NCBI GenBank assembly: GCA_023091665.1
Contig: JALJCQ010000017.1
Span: 2,480,001-2,544,000 of the forward strand
Direction of reading: 5' to 3'
DNA: 64,000 bases
Origin: Pythium myriotylum
Taxonomy: Eukaryota > Oomycota > Peronosporomycetes > Pythiales > Pythiaceae
Shown here: positions 39,895-51,221 of the stretch, piece after piece
Numbering within the stretch: the first letter of the stretch is position 1
Layout of the letters: each line of letters opens with the position of its first letter
Notes under the pieces: model-generated
What the model was told of the DNA's origin: nothing
Databases searched by the model: none
Seen by the model: only the letters and a program-made list of their open reading frames with translations
Program-made: the position numbers and the translations under genes

Positions 39895-42800
39895 ACGTGC
39901 GGGTAGGGACTAGTTTCACGTAAATTTTGCCAGACTTTCGAGTATCGCGAATTTCGGACGGAATCCGCGTAAAATTATCATGGCGGGAAGATTTTCGAGT
40001 TCTGGTCGGATGGGAATGTAGTCGAGTACCACCGGGGCCAATGAACGTGTGTTCACAGTGCCATCTGGGACGGTGCAGCGATAATCCACGTTAGAGTGAC
40101 CTAATGAGGTCACAAAAACGAACTTCAACGTCATGGAGTTACAGGTTTGGCACACGCGTCGTTTCGACCACCCTGCACGGCAGGGCGGCGACTTGTCGTA
40201 TTGCGAGTTCACAATCCAAACAACAGAGCCACAGCCGTAGAATGCCCGAACTCGACGACCAGGAACTCGTCCCCATGCACGATCCTCCGGATGCGGTGAC
40301 TCCACCCAACAAGCGCCGTCGGCACGTCTGGAAAACTGTTGTTACTGTCGAATCTCGTCACGCAGCTCTCACTTTCATCCAAACTTATAACAACTTTCTC
40401 TACAAGTGGTACCAGAACAACGGAGGCAAAAGCGAGGCAGTCGTACACCGCTGCGTGTTCCGTGAAAGTTGCCCCAACGTCTTGCGCACGGTCCCACGAG
40501 ACGGAGGCGTTTGAAACGTTCAAGAGGCCGAATCCATGGAACGACACCATCAGGAGTGAAAAAGATAGGCGTTTCTCGCAGTGTTAAAGCAAAAGCTCGG
40601 AGCGCGTTGATCGGAGCTGGCCCGGTGGGGTCGGATCGTATTCTCCGCACCGAGTTTGCTAGGGGTGAAAAACTACTCGAAAAAATTCCAACAAAGATGC
40701 AATTGAAGAGCATGAAAGCTGAATTCAAGAAGGGCATGGAAGGTGAGTCGCGTTGATGGCGCCATGTACACTGTTTTGCGATATGTCTGATCGTAAAATA
40801 TTCCTCATATGCAGGTGGCTGGATCATAAAATCTCCTGCGGTGATCATGGAGTGGGCGTCGGATAAACCACGCCCAAACAAGCTCGGGTTTTTCGGAATT
40901 GACATTCCCGACGGTGCCATCAAGTTCACCCCCGAGAGGCTCCACCTCCTCGACAAAATGATCGCGATTGATGTGACTACGGACAAGGTGATCATACAAG
41001 CCAGAGACGTGCAATCTGTCGTTTCGATTCGTGGGGTTCTGTCCAACGCATTCTTCGCGTGGCAGGACCAATCGGATGACGGTTTGCTCGGAGTGACCGA
41101 CGATTTGCTTTGGTACTTACTGTACACGCTACGTGAACCACCAATACTCGAAGAACTTCGTGTCCTGGGGTTTTACGTTCGTGCGCACCGAGCATGAGAG
41201 TACCTACAAGGCGCTGTTCACTGCAACCAAGGACTACTGCCGATTGATTTTTGGCATCGACTTGAACTTGAAGTTTCGGGGCCTCGATCGTTGCTGGCCG
41301 GTTTCAAACGCTTTCCGTTCAATTTGGGGAGATATAACACTGATGACATGCTGGCCTCACGTGCAGCGAAAGGCCGAAGAAAAGAAAGGTCTTCTCGAGT
41401 GCTTAGCTCATTACAACATCCATATGTCGGTTCATATCGAGTGGATTCATGAAGGCCGCTCAGAAGCTCAGTTAGGTGCTTTCGTGGGGCTCTGTGTTCG
41501 TGAATGGCGTGCGGACCACGAAAGTGCGTATGCAGACTGGTTCGAAGAAGTCTACGCTCGACACCCATGGCGTTCGTGGTTTTGCTGCCAAGGCAGGCCC
41601 GATTTCCGTGATTTTGACCAACCCGAATGCGCTTGAGTCATTCAATGCGACGATCAAAAAGTCATACATTTCTGGTCTACGGGCCAACACTGCCACGGTC
41701 TTGGAAACGTCGTTGCCTGGCGTCCTGACAGTCTGTGGCTCGCTCCGCCCGAAGCCCGAGGAGCGTTTCTTCGGCCACTATGGTGAAGGTGAGCTCAACT
41801 TAACCTTGAGTGAATTTGAGTTTGACTGATAATCCGTTGGTGCCTTGGTCAGGTCCAATACCCAGCGAAATGTTTGTGAAAGCTTACAATATTACGGCCG
41901 ACAAGAGAAACTTCATGCGCATGAAAACGACAGCCGGTTCTAGTGTGCGTACTCTAACGCCAGCAAGTACGCGTTCTCCATAGAGAATCGGGATGGCCTC
42001 CCGGTGACAGAAGCGAGAATCAAAAAGTACGTTCGTTGCGGTGGAGGTTTCCTGCGTTCTGACTCGACTGACCGATGTCTTGTCAAAAAGATATCAGCTC
42101 TCACTCAAAGGCACTCTCGTGAAAAACAAGCCGGCGATTTCAATCTGTGTGCTCTACCTGTCGCTGCACAAGGTACAAGTTCTGACTGAAGAGCACGAAG
42201 AGTTTGCGCCAAACCCCATCTGGACTCGTCATGAGGTGAGTAGTTAATCAGTCTGATATATCTGTGGGCAAATGCGACGCTGAAATCTAATCGCGTGGCA
42301 CTTTCTAGATTGCCAAAGTACGCGGCGATTGTTTTGCGGCTGTAAAGGTAGCCGCCAAACTGGGTTGATTTGCAGTCACATTCTCGCCGTTATGGCGATT
42401 GTTGGAGCTCTGGACATCTTGATGGCTCTCGCCTCCTTGCCGATTCGCTTGCCCACGGGTTGGCAGATAAAGGATCGCGGCGCGCTGACCCATAGCACTT
42501 CCGACGCTCGGTTCTACTCTGTCGCTAAGCTGACTCGACTTTTCGAAAAGTTCACGGCCCGCAATTTGCATTGGAACATTCTGAAGCAGTCCGTTCAAGG
42601 CCAGATCGTGGGCAAGATCAAGAGCTGGGACACGAATGGTGGGCGGTACACATGGCAGATCGACTACAGCGACGGCACAACCGGCAACATGGAGCTGCGC
42701 GAACTCGCAGAGGCGATCGAGTACAGCTGCTCGGTTGGTCTGGCGATCACGGGGAAACTACTCTAATGACGCAGGGCAGGCAATACCTATTGTATACTCT

Positions 42801-42985
42801 TGGTGCATTCAAAGCCAGTGTTGTAGGACCGCCTGTCAGACTCAACTCGATTTTCTACCCGGTTTTGGGTTACTCGATTGTCATCCGAGTGGCCCCAGCT
42901 TTACTCGATAGTCTTCCGAAATCAGCTTTACGTGGAAGTCTGCCAAATTTTACTCGATTCTCAACCCGTCGCTTCAACGTGCCGC
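39895..42985 (+). mobile_element. Mutator-like (MULE) transposon 2, decayed
   Basis: Imperfect terminal inverted repeats: left ~39905-39960 (CACGTAAATTTTGCCAGACTTTCGAGTA...AATTTCGGACGGA) and right ~42895-42975 (reverse complement reads GAGTAAAATTTGGCAGACTTCCACGTAAA..GATTTCGGAAGA). Subterminal TCGAGTA-type repeats occur at both ends, as in MULE 1. The transposase relic is on the plus strand inside. Confidence 0.7.
40242..42766 (+). pseudogene. MULE 2 transposase gene with three introns, frameshifted
   Basis: The ATG at 40242 opens an N-terminal region (MPELDDQELVPMHDPPDAV; FLYWCH/FAR1-like segment FLYKWYQNN...HRCVFRESC). Blocks homologous to MULE 1 follow: KLGFFGIDIPD, YSKNFVSWGFTFVRTEHES, LMTCWPHVQRKAEEK, ERFFGHYGEG and GPIPSEMF. 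A C-terminal SWIM finger CGCKGSRQTGLICSH lies at ~42333-42380. Introns with GTGAG..AG ends are seen at ~40743-40815, 41789-41852 and 42234-42309. The second is at the same codon and phase as the MULE 1 intron at 24841-24905. Frame breaks occur near 40510, 41130, 41640 and 41960. The DDE first Asp region is degenerate (GLLGVTDDLLW). Confidence 0.8.
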
Positions 42986-43066
42986 GCATAACCTAGTTTA
43001 TTCTAAAATTATTATTCATAAAAGATAGTATTATATACTGAAACCAGCGTATTTTAAGCTTTTCGT

Positions 43067-43261
43067 GTGTGCGGGAATGAGTCCAGGTTTATCAACTATT
43101 CGTACTGTGTATGGTATGAGTTTCAAACGCGAACAGGACCGCGCGTCGGCATTTTTGCCAAACAGAGTATTAACTCGGGTGAAGACATCACCGTCTCGTA
43201 CACAGCTAAATGTCTCCCGTTTCGCTGTCGCTGCGGTGCCGTCCAGTGTCGCGGTCAGTAG
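43067..43261 (+). pseudogene. SET + post-SET domain fragment
   Basis: The frame holds the C-terminal half of a SET methyltransferase: CGNESRFINYS (the N-x-S-R-F-I-N-H-S motif with His changed to Tyr), RVGIFAKQSINSGEDITVSY (G-E-[DE]-[IL]-T-x-x-Y) and a post-SET motif CRCGAVQCRG. No start, no pre-SET and no upstream half are present. The conserved order shows a captured or left-over exon of a histone lysine methyltransferase gene. It sits between MULE 2 and the Helitron-like relic. Confidence 0.72.
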
Positions 43262-43439
43262 GTCCGAGTTGCGGAGCCGTGTTGTTGTCGAAATACACAT
43301 TTTTTTATTCTGCCCTTTGAATGTGCTTGAGCCGAAACCGGTCCCGCATCAACCACAGTGCCCCTCACGTAACGTACCGAACATGCAAGAGATTGTAAAT
43401 CGCCACCACCGTCCGACTTGGTTGGCATCGGAATGACCC

Positions 43440-44165
43440 AAACTGTCCTACTGAGGCAGCTGGTGTCGCGACCACATCAAACTGACTCTAATATCTGCGC
43501 TTGCGAAGACGATGTGCTCAAGACTGAAACGTCCAGCAAATCTGCCTCCAACTCTTCGCAAACATTACAATGTCGAAGATTTGGTCCCGGCGTTTCACGA
43601 TATTCTGCCCTCCAGGTCTGGTATCCAGCGTAACGGTGGTACTATCACGCTCAACATGTGCACGCCGTGTTACAAATCTCCCAAAAACAAGCGGTTGGCA
43701 AATCCCCCCAAGTTGGGTATTGCAAACGGTCTCTATATGGGCGTTCTCCCAGAAGTATTTCATGACACCACTTTCACGGAGAACACTATGCTAAATCTAT
43801 CGCAGCCACCCGCCGGATATTATCTTTGTGAAGCTTCGCGGTTACGAGTCGCACGAATTCATGCCCAGACTCCTTCCCGGGGTTGTACCACTTTCAACGC
43901 CGACGGAAAACCCAGTGACCATTCGGCTACCCCAGCGTTCGTTTAGCGTGTCGGTGACGCAAGTGCCTCTGGTGTCAGCGTACTCGCTTACGACGGAAAA
44001 GTGTCAAGGCTTGACGCTCGACAGGATGATACTGGCGCCGCTGCGTCACTCTACACGACGGGCCCCCCAACGCTCTTCGTTTTATGTGGTGTCACTCGTG
44101 TCTTTACAGCAGCTGTTCCTCATGACTCCGCTCACAAAAAAGCTACGTGGAACATTTCACTCCCA
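43440..44165 (+). pseudogene. Helitron-like relic: DUF6570 region and PIF1-type helicase C-terminus
   Basis: The frame at ~43512-43810 has NMCTPCYKSPKNKRLANPPK followed by GIANGLYMGVLPE, the Cys pair plus (A/I)ANGL..G..P signature of DUF6570 found in Helitron proteins. After an internal loss, another frame (~43825-44120) reads KLRGYESHEFMPRLLPGVVP and then QVPLVSAYSLTTEKCQGLTL. The latter matches PIF1 helicase motif VI (PL..AY..T..K.QG.TL). The Rep domain and the helicase core are gone. Helitron ends (TC..CTRR) were not found. Confidence 0.6.
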
Positions 44166-44435
44166 GTGCTGACGTGCTCGAAGAAACAAAAAGAAAAAAC
44201 TCCACGATCTTGAGTATGGTAATGCGCAGTAATAGTAAATCAACTTACGAGCAGTGTCCAAAAGCAACATGTGGAACTTCTATTCGTACTTGAATCGGAG
44301 ATACTTCCACCAACTCCAGGCACAATCGTTCAAGTTCAAGTTCGATACACCCATCGTGTCACATCATCACATTGCGGGATTCAATAATCGAGGTCAATTC
44401 CAATATCCAGAGCTTCCCGTGCGAATGCGTGGCAT

Positions 44436-44685
44436 TGTTACCCTAAGTAGTGAATCTCTTTGATTAGATTCAGTAGGTGATATCCCGGTGTATTAGATAC
44501 CGGGGATATCAGATATAGCGGGCCGTTATTCCCCAGGGGAATAATCTGAATGCAAGCAGTTCGAATAATACAAGCAGTTCGCCTCTTGCCAAGTCCTTGG
44601 CGGTCGTCGACAGGGGTCGACTCGGAGCGGCTGCTCACGCTTCCTCAAGCGCAGGTGCTGCTGTGTACGGTCGTGGACCGTTACA
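44436..44685 (+). mobile_element. Solo LTR, 250 bp, same family as the element at 61009
   Basis: TGTTACCC...CCGTTACA, closely matching 61009-61235. It includes nested palindromes (gatatcccggtgtattagataccggggatatc and ttattccccaggggaataa). No matching target duplication is seen (gcat / ccag). It truncates the Merlin relic on its right. Confidence 0.8.
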
Positions 44686-44699
44686 CCAGGTCTGTGTAG

Positions 44700-45359
44700 C
44701 CTAGCTAAGAAGGCGAACGTACCCTGGCAGAATCGATGTCTTGATCACCGCGATTAGCGTGGGCTTTGTGCGATCGTTGGACGTCACCGAGGCAAACCAC
44801 TGCTTACTCGTGCGATCGTACCCGCCAGAGGCCTAGAAGTCTTCATCTTCTTGCCGCGATTATACTTTCGCTTTTTTGCGAGGGGGGTCTCATCAGCGAC
44901 CCTTCCCTCCGACCTGAGTGGTACAATACGTTAGAAAGGCGAGATCAGTAAGCGAGGTAGCTGCACCCACCTTCAAGTCGACGCGAATCATTTTCTTCGA
45001 GCAGAAACCGCGACAGGTATCAAACCACTCGGTGATGGCCATCTCCGAGACCTTGACGTAGTCGTGCACCCGCGCCACCGACACTCCCGTGGCGAAGTAG
45101 ACGAGAATGATTACAACTTAGAAAGAGGCAATTTCGAGTGGAAAAAAGGGAGCCCGTTCGCCCGGAGAGAGAGCCTGCCGTTTGCGCGGGTGCAGCGCCA
45201 GCGGAGCTTTCTTTCATGGAAAGGCATGGGCTGCGTGCAGTTGGGGCAGTGCATTTGCGAGCGCAGCAGCCCAAAACGGTAGAGGCATTGAACTGCCGCA
45301 AACTCATCCCCACTCGCGCACGCAGCCGTGACTGCATTGGGCGTAGAATCGCTGGTCAT
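44700..45359 (-). pseudogene. Merlin-type (IS1016/ISXO2-like) transposase relic
   Basis: The minus frame from ATG 45359 carries a zinc ribbon, MHCPNCTQPMPF...LRWRC, then the segment SLRANGLPFFHSKLPLSK that typifies IS1595/ISXO2-family transposases. A frameshift at ~45110 leads to FATGVSVARVHDYVKVSE. After a possible GTGGGT..CTCAG intron (~44935-44995) come GGKGR.DETPLAKKRKYNRG (first Asp of the DDE triad) and LIAVIKTSILPGYVR. The C-terminal part is cut by the solo LTR at 44436-44685. Merlin elements are eukaryotic relatives of IS1016. Confidence 0.72.
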
Positions 45360-45550
45360 GGAGACGTCGTACTCGTATCCAGTGTCGGCTAGAGAGGTAG
45401 GATTTGTGTACTCATTCTCGATTTTGGACAGCGCCCAAAGAGAGAAGGAGGAGTTTGAAAAATACCTTCGAATGGGCGGGAGCTGAAAATTATATTACCG
45501 TGATTTCTCGCTTAAGTACGAGCGGTTATTTACCATGATATGTACTCCCT

Positions 45551-46901
45551 AATGATTGGTATCACGATTATATGGAACGTCTTGTGGATGCGCACACGCC
45601 TATGTACAACCTCTCGCATCGCACCGGCATCCTTCCCCGCAGCTTCAAAGAAGCAATGTGGTAAAGCGGCCGAGAATTTTAGGGCACTAGAACGAGGTGA
45701 TAGGCAGAGACTCTGGGTAGTACCGTAGGAGGCTCCAGACTAACCCATACTATTACTATACTCGGTATCAGCCGCCGGTATTACCGGCGGAACCGATACT
45801 GAGACGATTGTGCCATCCCATAGCCGATTGGCTAAAATGGGGGTCGATTGCGTAGCCGAAAGCCGCAGTCATCACCTGAATACAAGGGGGATGATCGGCA
45901 GGATACTGGCTGAATCGGCAGAAAAAGGGCATGTATTCAGCAGTAGTAATGGGTGTAGAGCCGGTAGCGAACTTAGGGCAGCCGAACTTAGCGTAGGGGT
46001 ACTTAGATCAGCTGATGAGACCAAGGTAATAGACTTCCACTTTCACCGCCAAGCCCGCAAGCAAGCCGCGTCGTCTTGGCAAGGAACGTCGCATCAAGGC
46101 TCGCCGTCACCAACAGGAGGTGACGTTAAAGAAGACCCCGGTGGAACCTGGCTATTGCTGTCAGGGGAAGCCGACGACTCTCAAGCGGCCGACTTGAAGC
46201 GCTGGGGCAAGACTGCCAGCGGCGTCGGCTGCACCAAGGACAAGGACACTCGTGTGCGCCGGTGGGATCGTCCCCCCGCCACGATAAGGCAAGATTACGG
46301 TCTCTAGTGCTGAGCACTAGCAGATCTCACGCCCCAAGGAAGCCGCAGCCGTCTCATCGGCTGCGCACAAGTACTCCGAGCCCCTGCGTGTTGAGCAGGC
46401 GTGTTTCTCGGCCCGGTACGACCCCCGGCCCAACTCTGCGAGACGGTCTCCTCGCGGAGCTCAGCTGGCCGACCCCAGAGGCTTCACGACCCTCTGGCTT
46501 CCCATCCCCCGACTTCGGTGTCAGAGCGCCCACGGTTCACCCCCCACAGCGACTTTCGCGGGGTGTAACGTCTGTTGGTAGCTCACTAGCACCAAGAACC
46601 CAAGGCCTGTTGGCGAGTGGTCAGCTGTCACGAGCAGTCGCTGTGCAGTGATTTTGCTGACCCACTCTACCACAGCAATGATTACTTGTATCCCCAAAAA
46701 GGTCGCACCAAAAACGGGACTAGACTTCTGGTCCATTGCGCTTTTAGACGACACTGAACATTTCGCCGGTCTCGCTTCGACCATTGATCGATTTCGAGAT
46801 ATGAATGGATGGATGACCACGAACTGAGGTTCATGGCGCGGAACGTCAGCATTCCTCTACACGAAAAACTCGCTCGAGGTTTTTGGAGGCTCTGTGACTC
46901 C
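45551..46901 (+). pseudogene. LINE RT fragment split by a solo LTR
   Basis: On the left of the LTR the frame reads NDWYHDYMERLV...HRTGILPRSFKEA, and on the right MITCIPKKVAPKTGLDFW.IALL. These line up with NDWYREHV...SVLPPSFKAASVCCIPKKSQPLTGLDFRPIALL of the LINE at 5600-5790. The sequence past ~46760 is decayed. Only the RT finger region is left. The gypsy element at 46902 is inserted ~220 bp further on. Confidence 0.78.
45657..46674 (+). mobile_element. Solo gypsy LTR, 1018 bp, TSD GCAA
   Basis: TGTGGTAAAGCGG...CACTCTACCACA, flanked by GCAA at 45653-45656 and 46675-46678. Same length as the two LTRs of the element at 46902-54333, with only a few base differences, but in opposite orientation. 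It holds a perfect CCGCCGGTA-T-TACCGGCGG palindrome (45772-45790). It formed by recombination between the LTRs of a full element. Confidence 0.95.
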
Positions 46902-47919
46902 TGTGGTAGAGTGGGTCAGCAAAATCACTGCACAGCGACTGCTCGTGACAGCTGACCACTCGCCAACAGGCCTTGGGTTCTTGGTGCTAGTGAGCTACCA
47001 ACAGACGTTACACCCCGCGAAAGTCGCTGTGGGGGGTGAACCGTGGGCGCTCTGACACCGAAGTCGGGGGATGGGAAGCCAGAGGGTCGTGAAGCCTCTG
47101 GGGTCGGCCAGCTGAGCTCCGCGAGGAGACCGTCTCGCAGAGTTGGGCCGGGGGTCGTACCGGGCCGAGAAACACGCCTGCTCAACACGCAGGGGCTCGG
47201 AGTACTTGTGCGCAGCCGATGAGACGGCTGCGGCTTCCTTGGGGCGTGAGATCTGCTAGTGCTCAGCACTAGAGACCGTAATCTTGCCTTATCGTGGCGG
47301 GGGGACGATCCCACCGGCGCACACGAGTGTCCTTGTCCTTGGTGCAGCCGACGCCGCTGGCAGTCTTGCCCCAGCGCTTCAAGTCGGCCGCTTGAGAGTC
47401 GTCGGCTTCCCCTGACAGCAATAGCCAGGTTCCACCGGGGTCTTCTTTAACGTCACCTCCTGTTGGTGACGGCGAGCCTTGATGCGACGTTCCTTGCCAA
47501 GACGACGCGGCTTGCTTGCGGGCTTGGCGGTGAAAGTGGAAGTCTATTACCTTGGTCTCATCAGCTGATCTAAGTACCCCTACGCTAAGTTCGGCTGCCC
47601 TAAGTTCGCTACCGGCTCTACACCCATTACTACTGCTGAATACATGCCCTTTTTCTGCCGATTCAGCCAGTATCCTGCCGATCATCCCCCTTGTATTCAG
47701 GTGATGACTGCGGCTTTCGGCTACGCAATCGACCCCCATTTTAGCCAATCGGCTATGGGATGGCACAATCGTCTCAGTATCGGTTCCGCCGGTAATACCG
47801 GCGGCTGATACCGAGTATAGTAATAGTATGGGTTAGTCTGGAGCCTCCTACGGTACTACCCAGAGTCTCTGCCTATCACCTCGGTCTAGTGCCCTAAAAT
47901 TCTCGGCCGCTTTACCACA
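46902..47919 (-). repeat. Gypsy 3' LTR
   Basis: 1018 bp, the 3' LTR of the minus-strand element. With the solo LTR at 45657-46674 it forms an inverted repeat with 1018-bp arms and a 227-bp spacer. Confidence 0.95.
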
Positions 47920-48112
47920 GCGCCCGTCTCCCATCGGCCTTGTCGCAGACCTTGGGTGATGGGAGAACTCCTCTCGGCCGAGTCACCACACATCAGCCGA
48001 TCACGCCGTTGGAGCAGCCGCACAGCCTTCGGCCCCTCCACTTTGTCTTCTCTTCCGGTCTCCCCTTGACGGTACGCATCGCTTCTTCGCCGGTCATCAC
48101 GGAGGTGTTCGC
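47920..48112. other. Gypsy interior next to the 3' LTR, no gene seen
   Basis: A purine-rich tract is expected beside the 3' LTR on the minus strand, but the sequence here (gcgcccgtctcccatcgg on plus) gives only a weak candidate (GATGGGAGACGGGCGC on minus). A short inverted repeat cccatc..gatggg with cttgtcgcagacctt between is visible. Confidence 0.4.
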
Positions 48113-48745
48113 TTGTTCACACCGTTCTTGCAGATAAGTGAGGCGCGCTTGGTCAAACTCGCGCGCTCCAAGCTGGCAGGCGTCGCGGGTGATCTGTTCG
48201 AGGCGATTTCTGACCTGACAGTCCCGCTGTCCGTCGAGCAACTACGCGGGTTGACTACGCTGTTGGAACGCGCCTCGACCGCTCTTCAGTCTTCCGACGC
48301 CTGCTCAAGCTTCCTCGAATCTGTGAGCAGCACGCTTGCTGCCGAGCTCGCCTAGTTGAAGTCGCGAGTGAAGAGTGCGGACGTCGAGCTCGTCGACCTG
48401 CGGGCTAAAGATCAGCGCCTCGAAGAACTCGAACGGTCAAAGGTGCGTCTACACATCGCTGCCGTCCGTCGTGCTGCCCGCCGCCGTTCCCTGGCTGACT
48501 CCGGTGCCCAGGCCGCGGCCGGTCGACAGCCCGTTAATCCTCCACCTGCGAATGCTCCATCGTCGACACCTGCTTCTGACGAGGTGGCTGACCTTCGCCG
48601 TCGGCTCGAGCTTTATCGTGATGAGCGCGAGCGCGACGCCTTGATGCTGAAGACTGTAACCCAGGAGCGCGATTCGCTGCGCGACCGGCTCGTCCCGTCG
48701 TGTTCCTGCGCCAGTGTGACAGCGACAGCCCACGGATTTGAGTAA
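48113..48745 (+). pseudogene. Antisense coiled-coil ORF in place of integrase, one in-frame stop
   Basis: The plus-strand frame runs opposite to the retrotransposon. The first part (LTVPLSVEQLRGLTTLLERA) and second part (VELVDLRAKDQRLEELERSK ... DLRRRLELYRDERERDALML) are in the same frame, split only by TAG at 48353-48355. Regular Leu/Glu/Arg heptads predict coiled coil, with a Pro/Ala linker between. No family recognised; it resembles gag-type or structural coiled-coil proteins. It ends near the point where RT homology of the gypsy pol breaks off (~48750). Confidence 0.6.
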
Positions 48746-48749
48746 ATGA

Positions 48750-51221
48750 TGACCACCGGCCCGTCGAGCAGACGCGAGATGACCGGGTTCTAGCGCATCC
48801 TTGGCCAAGTCTGCCTGGGTAACCTCGTAGAGTGCGGCCGCGTAAACCGCAAAGTGCTCCATAAACTGGTGATAATAGTTCAGAGAGCCCAAATACGACT
48901 GGATCCCCTTCAGAGTCTTAGGAAACTCGAGTTGCAGCAGCTCGGAGAGGTTCTTCGGCTTCGCTCTGATGCCTTCCGCGGAAACCGAGTGCCCTAGGTA
49001 GTCGACACGGCTCATGCCGAACTCGCTCTTCGGGAGGCTAATCGAAAGCCCCCACTTCTCGCAGGCCTGCAGCAGTCTCTCCAACCGCTCACACATCTGA
49101 TCCCAAGTCTCGCCGCCGAACAAGATGTCGTCAATGTACGATCTTCGACCTATCGCTGGTCGCGTCTCGGCTCCGGCCGGCTTGCCATCTTCGAACACAT
49201 CAGCTTCCTTGTCCTGCAGGTGCCTGGGCGTCAGCTTCAGATAGCCATAGAGCGCGTTATCAAGAAGCCGTTGATATATCTGGGGGGCGTTTTTCAGCCC
49301 GAACGGCATCCTTAGCCACTCAAACAACCCGAAGGGTGTCACGAAAGCCGAGATCGCCCGAGCTCTTGCAGTCATTCGCACAACCCAGAATCCTGACGCC
49401 ATATCTAGTGAGCAAAGCCATCGTAGCGAGCCGAGATTTTCCAACAGGTCATGAACGACAGGCATAGGGTAGACCATCAGCCTAGTGAGGGCGTTCACCA
49501 TTCTGTAATCGATACAGAGGCGAATATCAACACCGTTTTTCTTGACGACGATCACAATGGGAGACGCCCAAGCCGATGTCGATGGCGCGATGAAGCCCGC
49601 CTGGAGGAGTCCCTTAAGGAGCTCGTAGAGCTTCTCCACGTACTGTGGCGGCACCTTGCGGCACGATTGAGCGATGGGCTTAGCGTCGCCGACGTCTATG
49701 TCGCAGACGACGCCTTTGGCCGGCAACGGCCGAGCATTGCCCTTGCCCATGAGGTACGGTCGTCGCCTCCACACCATCTCGCGGACGCGTTCGACGTCTT
49801 CGGCACTGACATCTTCACCAGCCGCGATCTTAATGTCGGCAGGCGTGATCTCGTCGTCCCCAGCCGGGACTTCTGGGATCATGGCCATCTGGCCGTCGAT
49901 GTCTTCAGCGCTGACATCGCCTCCTTCATGCACGTAGACTGCTTCGCTCAGCTCGCCTTGGCTGTCGACGACTTCGGCCGGGGACTTGGCTGCGACGAAG
50001 AGTATCGCCACCTTGGTCCAGTCGGACGTCGTCATCTTCGTCATGACGACACGCCGTCCGGCTCTCGGCTTCGTCGTGACGTCGCCTGGGTCTTCGTCGC
50101 CGGATGTCGCACCTTCAAGCGTGTCTTCGACGGAGACCTTGAGCTCACTTTTCGAGTCACCCGCCCTCGGCGGCGTCGCCACCGCGGCGTCGGCACGCTT
50201 CAAGATCGCGCGCGGCACCACATAGGGGCGTCGCTCGACCGCCGGTGGCTGCGCGGCCCGGATCGCGTCGGCTTCAGCTTGGCGCCGTGCCTCAAGCTCC
50301 GGTTCGGGCTCGGCCTCGTACACGAGGGTGCACCACTCGTCGTACCGCCTCGAGCCCAGGGAGACGTACCCGGAGCGTCGAGGTGCGGCGCCCGGGCTCA
50401 GCCAGAGACCAACGATCGTCTGCGTGGGCAAGGTGACCGGCACCGTGAAGATGTTGGTCACCTTGACCCGCGTCGACAGGCCACGCTCGTTGCACTCGGC
50501 AGTCGTGACCCAGCGTTCGTCGCGGCGGACCCACAGCTTCTTGGAGGCGTTCGGCTTGATCCGCAGGTAATGTGACTCGCCTGGCTGGATCGTCACCTCT
50601 CGCTTGACCCTGACTTGCTCTGCCTTGTCACTGTAGACGGCTCGGCGGCCCTCAAACTGGACGCGAACTTCGTCCGGCATGAGGGCGACGCCTTCGGCCA
50701 AGTCGAGGCGGATGCCGGCCGGGGTCATGAAGTCGGTACCGAGAATCGCTTGAACGTTGCCAAGGCGACCGACCCAGACCTCGGCCTGGTACGCCAGTCG
50801 CCGGCCAGCACCACCTTTATCCATGCCCGGCCCTCGGTGGGATAGCCGGATCCTCCAACACCTTCGCAGCGCAGAGACACACTGGTGTCTACCTCGGCTC
50901 CGATCTTACGCGCAAAGTCGGAGTCGAGGATCGAGACCTCAGCGCCCGAGTCCAGGAGGACCCGCGCGTTATGGTCGTCGATCTGCGCCCTTACGATGGT
51001 TTGGCGATGGGACTTCTGGTTATAGAACGGCCAGTACCCACGCCGCTCACCAGGGTGTAGAGTAAGCCGTTGAATAAAAGCATGACGTTCGAACTCACGT
51101 GGTTGATCAAGAATCGAGTGTATTTGTTTGTTACGTTGTAGCTGTCTACCGGCTACGAACGCATACACTGCGACCTCGGGTTGCCGCCCGGCGCGTACCA
51201 GTCCCCAAACTGGCGGGCTGC
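48750..51221 (-). pseudogene. Gypsy pol: protease and reverse transcriptase, frameshifted and truncated
   Basis: On the minus strand after the gag stop: aspartic protease with active site VLLDSGAEVSIL (~50950) and the late protease motif AILGTDFM (~50735) in another frame, so a shift lies near 50795. RT follows: VCDIDVGDAKPIAQ, GFIAPSTSAWASPIVIV, LCSLDMASGFWVV (motif A), FGLKNAPQIYQRLLDNAL (motif B), YIDDILFGG (motif C, ~49135), LGHSVSAEGI and SYLGSLNYYHQF. Homology stops after ALYEVTQADL at the start of RNase H. Protease and RT look otherwise intact. The copy cannot supply its own RNase H or integrase. Confidence 0.88.

Noticed and set aside
45810..46307. 165- and 129-codon ORFs inside the 1018-bp LTRs
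   Set aside because: They recur only because the LTR recurs; no known domain. Left as part of the LTR.
49451..50575. 374-codon plus-strand ORF opposite the gypsy protease/RT
   Set aside because: Shadow of pol; His/Arg/Val-rich.
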